This document shows positions 35,265-46,056 of a stretch of DNA of 64,000 nucleotides, piece after piece. The stretch spans positions 3,968,001 to 4,032,000 of the forward strand of contig NC_079236.1 of the NCBI RefSeq assembly GCF_028502605.1. The letters run 5' to 3'. Below the pieces are notes generated by a model. It was not told the origin of the DNA, made no database searches, and was given only the letters and a program-made list of their open reading frames with translations. The position numbers and the translations under genes are program-made. The stretch's first letter is position 1; every line of letters begins with the position of its first letter. The stretch is from Trichoderma breve (Eukaryota > Ascomycota > Sordariomycetes > Hypocreales > Hypocreaceae).

Positions 35265-36952
35265 TTAACTGCCTTGGCCCTCTTTCGGCTTTTCGCCGCC
35301 TTTCTCTTCTGGCTCCTTGCTGCCTTTCTCTTCTGGCTTTTTGCTGCCCTTGTCTTCTAGCTTTTTGACGCCTTTCTCTTCTGGCCTTTTGACGACTTTC
35401 TCTTCTGGCTTTTTGACGACTTTCTCTTCTGGCTTTTTGCCGCCTTTGTCGTCTACCTCCTCGCTTTTCTGAGGCTGGTCATTAACACCATCGTCACTGT
35501 CGTGCCATCCAGCTATCAAGTCATTGTCCGCCTCCCCTTCCTCCTCGGGATCCCAGCCTTTCAGTACTCTCGATGCCGCAGCGCTTCCAACAATCGGCAA
35601 CTTTTCGATACCCAACTTCCGAGCTGCCTCTGGTACCACATCGGGATCAAGGGCTCCGATCTGGTATAATACACTGGCTTGGTCCCAGTAGACGTGCTCG
35701 TGGTATAACTTTCCTCCTCTCATCGTAACAATACTAACCACAAGGATTTGGACTCGCTTCTGGGTGGCCGGAACGCCTGGCAGAATCCAAGGCATCTCTT
35801 GCGTGTGCTTGAATCGAACATGAATTTCGTCCACGATGCGGTCCGATCCAATTGTTCGAGATAATAAAGTCAACTTGAGCGACTTTGGGTTTCCGAAGTA
35901 TTGAGAGTAGAACTCTTCAAGTTCGTCGGCACCAATGCCCCCCGTTAAAGTGGGAATGTAAGTCACATGTGGGCTCTTATGAGTTGTGTAGCTCGACATG
36001 GTCGGCTTGAGGTTGCGAGTAAAAAACTTTCCTATATGACAGTGTCAGCAACTAAAGCCAAGGATGCAGCAAAAAGAAAAGAAACAGATGCTTCGCAATA
36101 GGTATCATCACGGAAAAGCCATCTCAGAACCTACCTTGGACGTTTTCTTCCCACACCGGTTCCAAGTCCACCGTCTGTCCCATTGCTCTCCTTGCCGCAG
36201 CCAGACTTCGACTCCAAGCCAAGCCTGCGGATATCATATCATATTCATCCAAATCATGTTCTGCAAATCCAGGCTGTGCTTGGTAAGTATAGCTGGGGTA
36301 TGCGAGGCTAAGCAAGCCGCCCGTACCAATTCCTGGTTGGATGGTTTTGTGTGTTGTGCGCCGTTTGCCTTGGATGCCAATCATTTGCGACTGCTTTGTG
36401 ACGCCGACATCTTCTCCGGCGATTAAGTGCACGAGAGCGGAGATATTGTTTGGAAACTGGCCTTTTGGATCTGGAATTGCGGTCGGATAATAAGCAATGA
36501 GAAGTTTGAGCTTGAAGTCAGGGTTATTATCCATAATGTGATAGTGCTCAAGGCACATGGCGGCGGCATCGCCGTATGCTATCACGATTCACATTAGCTC
36601 TTTTGCTAGGCTCTTGTATGGCATTTCCTAACTTACCAACGATGCCAAAAATCTCAAATGAGCTCATCTCATTTCCTCGGAGCCCTCGAAGCTTCTGTAA
36701 ATATTCGTCTCCACCATTGCCCATCGGGAGGTATTCAACGTCGAATCCTTCAGCTTGCCATTCAGCGATGGTTACAGCGTCAAATTCATCGCTCTCTGCT
36801 GTCAAATATAATTTTGGAGGTCGTCGCGGGAAATCCTTGGAGAGGAAGTTGGGATCTCTGTGATCTGACACATTCTGTGAAATAATACGTGCGCTTCGCC
36901 CTTCCGCTTCTGGAACAGCAGCTTTAATCAAGTTTGCAGCGTCAATACTCAT
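35265..36952 (-). CDS. Dienelactone-hydrolase-like/NTF2-like (SnoaL) fusion protein
   Basis: Three exons, 36952-36637, 36578-36135 and 36031-35265, give 508 aa. Residues about 1-255 resemble the dienelactone hydrolase half (GEDVGVT, then AQPGFAEHDLDEYD and AGLAWSRSLAAARRAMG). Residues about 265-415 are an NTF2/SnoaL-like half (YIPTLTGGIGADELEEFYSQYF, VDEIHVRFKHTQEMPW, RGGKLYHEHVYWDQASVLYQIG). This two-part architecture recurs in fungal carboxymethylenebutenolidase-annotated proteins. At the expected nucleophile elbow I read VAYGDAA with no Cys, so hydrolase activity is doubtful. The C-terminal 60 residues are charged repeats of the KKPEEKG/V type encoded by a 24-bp minisatellite. It sits between a P450 and a HET gene on the same strand. 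Confidence 0.85.
35275..35455 (-). repeat. 24-bp coding minisatellite (KKPEEKxx repeats)
   Basis: About seven degenerate 24-bp units encode the eight-residue repeat KKPEEKVV and variants (KRPEEKGV, KKLEDKGS, KKPEEKGS, KEPEEKGG) at the C-terminus of the DLH/NTF2 fusion. The period keeps frame, so copy-number changes would be tolerated. Confidence 0.85.
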
Positions 36953-37539
36953 TATGGCGACTTTGGCAATTAAGGATGATAATTGAGGTGATACAAATTC
37001 TAGTTAATAGATTAAAGAATAAAAGATTGCTTGATAAAACAGTTGCGATCAGAAAAATACATATTGACGCAACTATGCGTAATACGTAGCTCATGACGTC
37101 AGGACCGTATCGCATTTAATGCTGGAATTGTGTTGTTCGGTCTGCTGATCATAGCCATTTAGGTGTAATGATGCTAAGGCGATGTTGCGCTAAGTCATTC
37201 ACTAATAAGTTGTTAAGTAGTTAACTACCTGGACTGGAGTGGTTATAAACTGGAGTTTAGTGCACTTTTAAGCTTGATTGCTTGAGTATAAGCAATTTGC
37301 CGCCTCAGTATGGTAGTAAATGTAGCTGTTTAGTGTATGCTGTGAGTTAGAGATGGTGAGAATATCTGACCGGTTTCAAGCAACATTAACAACAGCATTT
37401 TCCGCTTTCGAATCTTCACTAATTGGATACCGTGGCCTCATATGATCAAGTTTAGTTCACAGTTCAGAGTTAGAAGCATGCGCAAACATACATTATCGTG
37501 CCTTTATGAAATCTTCCCATCGTTTCTCTGCTCACTCAT
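36953..37539. other. Intergenic region upstream of DLH/NTF2 gene
   Basis: Promoter of the DLH/NTF2 gene and 3' region of the HET gene, both on the minus strand. AT-rich with direct TAGTTAA-like repeats; no gene. Confidence 0.5.
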
Positions 37540-39828
37540 TCACACCAGCACGAAAACTCCGTCACCTTTAGTCTTGTCTTCAAAAATTTCCCCATCCATC
37601 AGTCCATCGCAATATGCCTCGCCCATATACTGATATTTGTCGCCTTGCGTTTCGCCTTCAAGTTTCCTTAATACATGTGGTGTAGTTCCGCCATGGAATA
37701 TGACTATAAAGTCACCCGTCCTCATATCCGGTGGCCCCAGACCTACATAGCCCGCTGTTGTCTGATACAATCTTCGTCGCATATTCTTGAGCATATTGGT
37801 CGTAAAAGTGTTCATATCCGGGCTAAGACTAACATCAGGGTCAAGTCCTACCTTTTCAACGCTCTCACGTGAAGGTCGCAAGTTCATTTTGCCGAAGCGA
37901 CGACGATATATGATGACTTTGGATGCAAACCAAACTCTAAACGAAGCGACGAGAAGACCGACCATGTCTATTGTGAAATCACGAATAGCTTGACATGCAA
38001 TCTTTCCAGCCAAAACTGGATTCAATGCACAGATTCGCAGACTTTCCATCTCAGACATGGGTTCCCAATACCAAGGGACAATCCCTATTGTTCGATAGAT
38101 GCGTGTGATGTGATAGGACGCAACCGTCTCGTCCGATCGAATGAGTCGTTCTCCAAGGGAATATATACTGCTGTGCAAAGCTTTAAGTCTCTCGATGCCA
38201 GGAGCTATGCCGAGACTCTGTGTGAAATGTCTGTAAGATCGGCTCGAGTCACACAAGCGCAGCTGTAAACCAAGTTCCACTTCAGCGCCAGAGACAGAAG
38301 GATCTCTGCCTTGAACTGTAGCAGCGCCTATTTCGGCAAATTTAGAGACCTCGTCAAAAAACAATTTTGCTGAGCGGTAGTCAATCTGCTCTGCCACTTG
38401 TGGATCAGACTGTGCACCGTGTAATCGTGTTCCCACGTCTAGAACTTTGTCAACTAAAATTCCACGAAGATGAAGCTGCGGATGCTCGTTCTTCACGAGA
38501 ACAGGAGGTTCTGCTTTTGCACCCCCAGCCGTAAACGTAGGCTGTTTCAAGGCTATATATCCTACTGGTATAGCAAGATTCATAGCCCAATCTGGTACCC
38601 ATGAGGGCAAGCCTGGTGTTTTCTTTGGTTGCTGGTTGAATAAAAGAACATCGACACTCTCTTTTAGAAGTAACTCCGCGATTTCGGAATACATTTGAGT
38701 AACTTTGGCTTCATAATCCACGCGAACTCGGCTTCTTAAATTATCATCGTCCGCCGCTAGTCCCAGTAAGCCGAAAATACGGTCTTGTTCCAGCGTTGCT
38801 CCAATCTTCTTCAAGTCGTCATTGACGTTATATTTGAGCACAAGATCGTGTAGGCCCTGTCTCACTCTCGTGTCATGGATAGCCTTTCGCTCTTGGAAAA
38901 TCCGTCTGAGCCCAATTGTTTTGCCAAAAAGGGCATCCCGCTGACGGAGCACGCGCTGAGATATCGTTCCTGTGATTTGCCCTACCCAATGGGTGTTGTA
39001 TATGTTGTAGAAAAGCGCTCCTCCTCTGAAGCAGTCAAAGCATAGTGATTTATCGCCGCACACAAAAACGACAGAGGGTGCAAGACAGGCTTCCTGAATG
39101 ACCCACAAACGATTGAACCAACTTCGATCAAGTACATCGCCAAAGCCATCCAATGGGAAACGGTCGCCATATCGATGAATCAGATCTAAAACATCATCTC
39201 GATCTTCACGTTCTTCTTCGTTAACCGATAAGGTGGGATCCATTACGGCGTCAAAGACGTGCATAAAGTGACCGAGCCGAGGCCCCATGAGTCCGCTCAA
39301 TACTCCTTCTTGAGATATCTCCTGAACAAGGTCAAAATACTCGTCTGATGCTCGAGTTGGTGGGCCTAGCCAAACAAGAGTGCGTGCGCTTTTGGCATAT
39401 ATATCTTGCATAAGCATCACTTGATGACTTTTCTCATCGCGGTCCTCCTGATTGATGCTGATTTGATCGATAAAAAGATATTCAGTAATATTGAGGGGGG
39501 TGAGATGAATCAGAGCCTTTTCTAGTGCTGGGAAAACATAGAGTTTGAAAGAGTCTTCATTTGTTTCGACAATGATTTTTCGATTTGGCTTTGTCTGACC
39601 TGCTGCCACATTCCATGCGTAGGAAAGGGCATCATAATGGATGCCAGAGTCGATATCGGCTTCAACTAGCCTGATGCGGATGGTGCCATGAGTTCCTGGT
39701 ATAATTGCTGGTTTTGGAGGGAGGAGCTGAACTAAGCGAAATACTCGCTTTGATGGAGAGAGAGGGGAATATTGGAATGGCTTCAGCGGCTTCAGCAGCT
39801 CATAATCGAAGAGCGACATTTTGCTCAT
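37540..39828 (-). CDS. HET-domain (heterokaryon incompatibility) protein
   Basis: Single exon, 762 aa from ATG 39828 (MSKMSLFDYELL). The frame extends further upstream only through a non-ATG start. The three conserved HET blocks are present: YDALSYAWN (about 80-88), YLFIDQISINQED with KSHQVMLMQDIYAKSARTLVWLG (about 130-170), and SWFNRLWVIQEACLAPSVVFVCG (about 250-270). The remaining 490 residues are an uncharacterised C-terminal region typical of this family, with VWFASKVIIYRRRF and DFIVIFHGGTTPHVLRKLEG close to the end. HET proteins trigger cell death after fusion of incompatible strains or sense non-self; this one has no recognisable NACHT or WD40 partner domain. No sign of inactivation. 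Confidence 0.92.
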   Translation of the reverse strand: MSKMSLFDYELLKPLKPFQYSPLSPSKRVFRLVQLLPPKPAIIPGTHGTIRIRLVEADIDSGIHYDALSYAWNVAAGQTKPNRKIIVETNEDSFKLYVFPALEKALIHLTPLNITEYLFIDQISINQEDRDEKSHQVMLMQDIYAKSARTLVWLGPPTRASDEYFDLVQEISQEGVLSGLMGPRLGHFMHVFDAVMDPTLSVNEEEREDRDDVLDLIHRYGDRFPLDGFGDVLDRSWFNRLWVIQEACLAPSVVFVCGDKSLCFDCFRGGALFYNIYNTHWVGQITGTISQRVLRQRDALFGKTIGLRRIFQERKAIHDTRVRQGLHDLVLKYNVNDDLKKIGATLEQDRIFGLLGLAADDDNLRSRVRVDYEAKVTQMYSEIAELLLKESVDVLLFNQQPKKTPGLPSWVPDWAMNLAIPVGYIALKQPTFTAGGAKAEPPVLVKNEHPQLHLRGILVDKVLDVGTRLHGAQSDPQVAEQIDYRSAKLFFDEVSKFAEIGAATVQGRDPSVSGAEVELGLQLRLCDSSRSYRHFTQSLGIAPGIERLKALHSSIYSLGERLIRSDETVASYHITRIYRTIGIVPWYWEPMSEMESLRICALNPVLAGKIACQAIRDFTIDMVGLLVASFRVWFASKVIIYRRRFGKMNLRPSRESVEKVGLDPDVSLSPDMNTFTTNMLKNMRRRLYQTTAGYVGLGPPDMRTGDFIVIFHGGTTPHVLRKLEGETQGDKYQYMGEAYCDGLMDGEIFEDKTKGDGVFVLV

Positions 39829-40642
39829 CCTTAGGAGTCTTGGAGATGCCCAACGCACGCGCGCCGCCTTAATGGGGGTTTTATTGAAAGGAAGAAGACC
39901 AACTAGTTCTGTTGGCTACCTAGCTTGTCCCGTGCAGCTTTTTCAGCCGCAATATTGATTTCTGCGTTATATTCTGCCTTGCGTTGGCGAGGCACACACG
40001 GCGCTATCGCAAGTGCATATGCTAGTTAAAACGTATTCAAGTACGTACAGAGTGGCAGTTCGTGTAAAATTAACCTTAATTCTAACGTTTTCCCTTTTCT
40101 GTTTTTGTTTCTGAGGACCCATGGTATATGCAGTACCATCGCTCGTCAACGCTCAACTCATGCATGCATCATATGTACTTTTAATGGCAACAATGTAGTC
40201 CATTGTTTTGCCATTTGAATCACTACAGCTATTATCCGGCATCGAACAGGCCAACAGCAGCGATTGGCCATCTTTCATAACAACACTGTCACCTACGTGG
40301 GGAGCAAAATCTGCAGTGTAATTGGGGACAATCACCTTTATTCCCGAATAAGCTACAGCAGCGACCGAAATGAGCGTCCGCTTTTGCCAATGTAAAGATA
40401 CCGCGCTGCCTTCTCTCACCACAAAAGATGGCGAATAAGGTGGTTTAGGGCGGCGTATGGCTATACGTCAAAGGTTGTTCGCGGAATTGCAACCACTGCG
40501 CAGATAACAAAGGGGTGTGATGAGAACGTAAGCTTCAAGCTCATTCATCAGGAAGATTTCTTGACTACTGAGTCATTGATAGTATGGAGAGTTTTGATAA
40601 GTCTGCTGCTCAAGAGGTGCATGGGGTTCGCAGTAGCATTGC
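39829..40642. other. Intergenic region between HET gene and first regulator
   Basis: Promoter of the HET gene and 3' side of the Zn2Cys6 regulator. It contains an orphan frame listed separately (40153-40467). Confidence 0.5.
40153..40467 (-). other. Orphan open frame without ATG
   Basis: A minus-strand frame open for about 105 codons reads like a soluble protein, for example KRTLISVAAVAYSGIKVIVP and NGKTMDYIVAIKSTYDACMS, but starts without an ATG. It could be the last exon of an unrecognised gene, a relic, or chance. No family recognised. Confidence 0.25.
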
Positions 40643-42913
40643 TCAATTGATTTTGGAATCGGCGAGGAAAAGATCCCATTGGTCCCAGTTGATGGTTTGA
40701 TACGCCCTGTTATCTGCGCTGACGTCCCCAGCCAGCAGAGAATCCAGGTCTATGTCTTCCATAGCATAGTTATATTCAGCTTCGCTGCCGTGCTCATTGA
40801 CATGCTCGAATCGTTGATTTTGACCACCGGCATCCCCGTGTTGCGCAGCGTCTTCCTGGCTGGATATCGTGCTGTCCTTAAGACCTATTGATGCGGTAGT
40901 GGCCTCCGAGCAGGCTTGTATTTTGATCTTCTCCACCTCTTGTTGCTGCAGTAGCTTCAAAATAAACGCCGGCGTCTGTAGAGCATAAACACCATTACGC
41001 TGCAGCCTGTGAGCATCGTATGCTTTCAGACAGAGACTGCGCACGGCTCTGTGGATGGGCTTTCTCGAGTCGGAGAACATGCTCATATTATTCTCAAACG
41101 TGTTCGCAACCAGCCTCCACGCTTTCTCGGCATCCGGCGTAGACGGATTGGCTCGGAGGCTATCGAGCACGTGGATGAAAGCAGGCCATTGCATGGTAAA
41201 CGCTGCGTGCCATGCAAACTTGTTCAGCGAGGGGTTTGACTGCAGCATGTCACGCTGCTCTAGAAGCCTGATACTGACTTCCCACACCCATTGACGCTCA
41301 AATGGTGGCGCCTGGTTGATGCTGGTCCATCTGCGTGGGTGGTGTGTCATGAAGCGAAGGGTGTCTATCGCAGCCCGTGCCATCAGCATCGACATGAGCT
41401 GCAGCGGCTGCGAAGGATCGCAGCGCCGAAGGTATTTCTTTTCCAGATGCTCTTCTATTTCCTTTACACCCTGATCCGTCTCCGCCTTATCACCTCCGGA
41501 TGCGAAATCCTGATCCCACTGGCTCAGACTCTTGCCTTGATGACGAAACTTGGCAACGCGGGCGTCGGCAAACCAGAGTAGGTCGTATCTTATAGCGAGA
41601 AACGTCATGTCCGTCAAACTTCCCGACTCTACCGGCGAGACAGGCATTCCCGGATAGAGCTCAATGTCGTTGATGTTGGTGGGACGCCTTGGGGAGTCGC
41701 TGCTCAGGCCAACATCTCGAAACTTGGGAAGGCCGCACAGTTCAGCATTCTGTAGATCTTGCGCTTTCAGAAACCACCAGATGCGTCGCCGCAGCTCTGT
41801 TTCAAATGGTGGCAGCCCAAGAAGTGTCCCATCGCGATCAAGGCCCATGCCGTTGGCTAGGCGAACCGCCACACCTGTCAAGGTCCAAAGGGCACGCGGC
41901 TCGTACATGTCTCGGGCTGAGATGATGTGAATGACCAATGCCTGGAGAACTACAAGGCTAGCTGTGCTCATGAAGTTGGCTCGAGATAATGCTGCCTTCG
42001 TAGCAGTCATTAACCTAGATCGCAGAGACTTTCGAGGCTCGTGAAGTCGTTCCTTACACTCAACGTCGCTCAGTGACATAACGGCGGCGCTGTAGATGGC
42101 AAACATGAGTGCCTCAAAGCTCCGCGAGACCGTATCTATTTCATTTGCAGCCTCATGGAAAGCCTTTTCTAATGTAGGAATATGCACAACTTTGGAGAGA
42201 GGATCAACGTTTTCCACAAAAGTGCGCCATAGTTCATGTATCTGTTGAGGTGGTGGATGAAGGAGTTTGGTGCGAGATGTCGGTGGACCGCCAAGCACAA
42301 AACTAAAGTCATCATTGAGAGTTTCTGCATTACTCGAGTCGTCTGAACTCCTTCGCAGAGCATCCTCGGGGTCGTGAAACTTATGATACTGTTAGCAAGC
42401 AACCCAAGCACGATTCGCGGCAGGAACACTCACTTCTTCCACAACTCTTGACCACAAGCTACTACGTGGGAACTCAGCAGATATATCTAAATTATTGGAG
42501 GTCTAAACTCACTTATCAATCAACATTGACTGCCCTCGTCCTTGGATAACTTGAGTTTTGCTGACACTCCCGCTCGGCTTTGATGAGCTCAATTGTGAGC
42601 CGCGAATTTCCCGACTCGGCAGATGACTCGGTGAATCAGCATCAGGAGGATTGGATGATTCTTTCGGGTTGTGGCCTTGCGCTTGAAGGCGTGTTTGCGG
42701 GTATTCGCGCCCATCTATCAAAGGTCCAGCTGCCCCGGGTCGACGTCTTCTCCGAGGAGGCGGCGGAGGTTGAAACACGCACTCGGCTCCATGCTTGACA
42801 CACGCGGCGCATGGTATATGCCTGTCACATTTTACTTTCCGCCGAGCGCAGCGAACGCAAGCAAAAGTTGGCTTGCTGGGAACGCTCAAAGGTGGATTGC
42901 GTGCAGTTCCCAT
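40643..42913 (-). CDS. Zn2Cys6 transcription factor with fungal-specific regulatory domain
   Basis: Three exons, 42913-42513, 42461-42434 and 42379-40643, give 721 aa. The zinc cluster near the N-terminus is CVRCARRKVKC...CAACVKHGAEC (C19, C22, C29, C35, C38, C45). A proline/arginine-rich stretch (PPPPPRRRRRPG) and a Ser-rich linker follow. The Fungal_trans middle domain spans about residues 170-500 (VHIPTLEKAFHEA, ALWTLTGVAVRLANGMGLDRDG, FETELRRRIWWFL). The 28-nt middle exon has two tandem acceptors (TAG TAG), so one residue may be variably included. The C-terminus is acidic (MEDIDLDSLLAGDV), a plausible activation region. It is divergent from the FAD monooxygenase over a 434-bp shared promoter with CGG dyads, which suggests it controls that gene and perhaps itself. 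Confidence 0.92.
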
Positions 42914-43347
42914 GGCTTCCGATTAGGCGGAGAGAAAGTATGATATGGATCCCTCGTTGTAAAGCTAATCCCCTATTCCCTGCCGATCCACAGTTAGTAG
43001 TTATGTCGGCGTGCTGAGTGCTGTCAGGACGAATGCTAATGAAACAGAGATGAAGAGATAGAGATGAGATGAATCAACCATGTCGGTATCAATATTTCAT
43101 TTGCACGGTAGCTCGGGCCTTAGTGGGCTCGGGTCTTAGTGACTCGGTCCCGAATGTTTCGGCCCCGAGTGCCGCATCACCCAAGGTGGGTTTGCAAAGC
43201 CGGAAGCCTGTTGGACATCATATAGGTAGAGCCGCTTGGATAAGAAAAAGAAAAGTATATCAAGCATGCTTCACTAAGGCTTTAGAATAATCTTCACTCG
43301 TACAGTAACCCTTCTTCCCCCAAACTTCACGTATTTGTCGCTGCACA
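42914..43347. promoter_or_regulatory. Shared divergent promoter: regulator / FAD monooxygenase
   Basis: 434 bp between two start codons in opposite directions. Contains the compound CGG-rich element described separately. No ORF of note. Confidence 0.65.
43111..43169. promoter_or_regulatory. Compound CGG-rich element, putative Zn2Cys6 operator
   Basis: Two adjacent 16-bp direct repeats, GCTCGGGCCTTAGTGG and GCTCGGGTCTTAGTGA (43111-43142), are followed at once by a 27-bp dyad (43143-43169) of the form CTCGG-N2-CCGA-N5-TTCGG-N2-CCGAG. Zn2Cys6 factors bind spaced CGG triplets, so this looks like a multi-site operator. It sits about 180 bp from the monooxygenase ATG and 230 bp from the regulator ATG. 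That the neighbouring regulator is the ligand is inference. Confidence 0.55.
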
Positions 43348-44568
43348 ATGAAAAATGCCATTGCCATCATCGGGGCCGGCCCTTGCGGCCTCACTCTTGC
43401 CCGCCTCCTCCACCGCAAGAATATCCCCTTCACCGTCTACGAAAAAGAAGAGTCAGCGGCGACACTAGTATCTAGTGGCTCACTTGATATACGCAAAGAA
43501 ACAGGCCAGCTTGCTCTTCGGGAGGCTGCTTTGTACAATGCGTTTGCTCAGAAGGCAAGATGGGAGGACGATCGGGTTACCTTTTTTGACTCCCATGGAG
43601 AGCTGTTGCATCAAGCTACTGGCGAGGCAGAAGATGGACAAGACGGCTTGAAGACTGGTGGAAAGCCCGAGATTGACCGCAGGAGCTTACGAGACATTCT
43701 TCTGGAGTCAATCCCGCAAAGCCAAATAGTGTGGTCTCATCGTCTGACAAAGTTAAGTTTCGACGGCGACAACTCGTCTCCCATCCTGCATTTTTCCAAT
43801 GGCAACACAGTTGGTGGATTCTCGCTCGTTGTCGGGGCGGATGGGGCCTGGAGCAAAGTACGAGCTGCGGTACGGCTGTCACCACTTCCTCGACATTAAG
43901 AGCTAGACGTTTTTAACAAATAGTTATAGATCACCTCTACGAAGCCACAATATGCAGGAAGTACCTTTATCGAAACTCGCATACAGGAAAGCAGCTTGTT
44001 GCACAAGACGCTGACGGACAAAATCGGTCATGGCATAGCTCTGTTTCTAGCAGGGCCAAGCCGTATGATCATTCAACGACAAGGCGATAACTCATACAGG
44101 ATCTATTTTGGCATCACTGCCCCCGAGCACTTTGTTGGCACGTCTATGGACTTGAACAACCCCCAAGCCACTCGCGATATGCTTTTGTCCTCTTTCTTCA
44201 AAGGCTGGGCTGAGGATTTAAGAGATTATATTCGAAACGCGGAGAATTTCCGTAGCTGGCCGCTGTATCAACTTCCTGCAGAAGACTTTGGTTGGAACTC
44301 GGTACCAGGTGTGACTTTGGCGGGAGACGCTGCGCATTTATCGGTACCCAATGGGGAGGGTGTCAATCTCGCCATGAAGGATGCCCTAGAACTCGTTGCT
44401 AAGATTGAAGAAAACGGACTGGAGCATATAAATAAGGCGGTAGAGGAATACGAGAGGGATATGTTGAAACGCGGCAAAGATCACATCAAGGCCGGTGAGG
44501 AGATGGATCGACTCATGACGCATCCTGAGGGAGCGAAGGCTGTTGTGAAGGCTTTTGCTGAGAGCTAA
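43348..44568 (+). CDS. FAD-dependent monooxygenase, TetX-like
   Basis: Two exons, 43348-43869 and 43930-44568, give 386 aa. The FAD-binding dinucleotide fold is IAIIGAGPCGLTLAR (residues 5-19). A GSLDIRKETGQLAL motif, the NPEI-like KPEIDRRSLRDILLESIP and GADGAWSKVR (about 165) follow in TetX order. The second FAD motif GVTLAGDAAHLSVPNGEGVN contains D307. Class A flavoprotein hydroxylase; the SLDxxxxTGQxAL segment and length of about 385 aa place it closer to TetX-like than to salicylate-hydroxylase-like enzymes. It would use NADPH and O2 to hydroxylate an aromatic or polyketide-like ring; the actual substrate is unknown. It has no membrane segment and is probably cytosolic. Divergent from a Zn2Cys6 regulator and convergent with a TauD-type dioxygenase. 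Confidence 0.92.
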
Positions 44569-44789
44569 TCCTATTTACAAATAGAAATAGCCACCCTACG
44601 CCATAAAACTGGTCAGTCCGGAAAGACTTTCGTTATAATGAAAATCGGACACAAATTTTGGTTTCTACTGTATCCCGCTCATGTCACAAGCACACCATGA
44701 GAATTATTTAGTTCAATTGTTAGAATTCGTCTGTATTAACATCATATGGATCTTATCATCGAACAATTTCCATTGCGTGATTCATTCTC

Positions 44790-46056
44790 TCATACCTTTC
44801 CAGATGCAATGGCTTCTCTGCGGCTCACGCTTTGAGGGTCAAAGTAAGGCTTCTCGCCCAAGCTCACAGACCGAGATCCGGTCCGCTCGCCAAGTCCCTG
44901 ATGAAGGTAATCTGGCGTGGCGGCGTGGTAGACGCTGCGGTTATCCCAGATGGCCAGGTCGTTGACATTTTGCCAGCGGTTTCGGACCTGTAGATCATGG
45001 TTTTCGACAATCAATCGTACGAACCAGTCCAAGAAATACTTGGATTCTTCTTCAGAAAGACCGTGAATATGCTGGACGTGATGGCCAACAGCGAAGACAC
45101 TCTTCCACCCAGTAACAGGGTTGGTACGAATGACGGGGTGGATGGCTTCAAGAACATCGCCAATGTTCTCGGGGGCTCCTCGAGGAGTGGAAAAGAGGGA
45201 AAACCCGTTGTGATCAGCAGCCTCTTTGAAGCCGGGCTGTGCGTAGTAGGCTGTTAAGCCATCAAAGAACTTCTGCAGTGGCTTGGAGATGCGATCATAA
45301 AGCTCATATCCGGAAGCCCAGAGTGTATCTAAGAATGTCCATTAGCCTCTATATCACTAAGAGCTTGTTCAGCATGCGTACCTCCTCCCGTTGTTGGCAG
45401 CTCCGTCAATCTCAGCAGAGCATAATCACTGGGGATGGGTTCAAAAGTGATATCGGAGTGCCATTGTGACTTTTGGCTCTGGCGCTTGTTAGTCTTCAGA
45501 AAGCGGTCTGCATAAATCTTCTTGGCCTGCTCCGAAGAAATGACGCTGATTTCATTGTCCTCAACACCGTGGTCCCGAGCACCATTGTTAACTGGGTGAA
45601 TGTGCAGCCCAGATGTCTTTGGCTTTCCACTGAGCTCGCCAAGACGCTGTACGAGCTCCTTCTGAAGGTCGTTGGTGATGTTGTCTTGCTTGCGGAAGAA
45701 AACGACACCTCTTTGGGACACTTGCGACTTTGTAAGCGAATGGGAGATAGAATGAGATGGGAGTAGGGGCTTCTTAAAATCGTACCTGTGATGGCCAAAT
45801 CTCTCAGCAATTCGTCTGAGTTTGGTGCCCTTAGCCACTCAGCTAGATCGACATCGACAAATTCCTTTCCAATCACTGGTGTGACTTCAAACTGCTTGAA
45901 TTGGTCAAGTGCTCCGCTCAGCTTCAAGGGCTCCCGATGGCCCGTCTCAAGGGCTGGCTCGGTTTGATCCTTGAGGCTTGCAGCAGGCTTCTGCTTGAGG
46001 TTTTCGGTGACTTGAGTCACAGCCTCTGTGACGGTTTCTGTGACGGATGGTGCCAT
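44790..46056 (-). CDS. TauD/TfdA-type Fe(II)/2-oxoglutarate dioxygenase
   Basis: Three exons, 46056-45786, 45720-45382 and 45328-44790, give 382 aa from MAPSVTETVTEA. Facial-triad residues H178 and D180 are in SQWHSDITFEP, the distal His (about H338) is in WDNRSVYHAATPDY, and the 2-oxoglutarate Arg lies in the following GERTGSRSVSL. GVVFFRKQDNIT and GGGDTLWASGYELYD are typical of fungal TauD-family proteins. The family oxidises sulfonates, aryl-oxyalkanoates or related compounds, releasing sulfite or small aldehydes, and some members act in secondary metabolism. The first 60 residues are Thr/Val/Glu-rich and extra to the catalytic core. Its 3' end faces the TetX-like gene 220 bp away. Confidence 0.93.
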
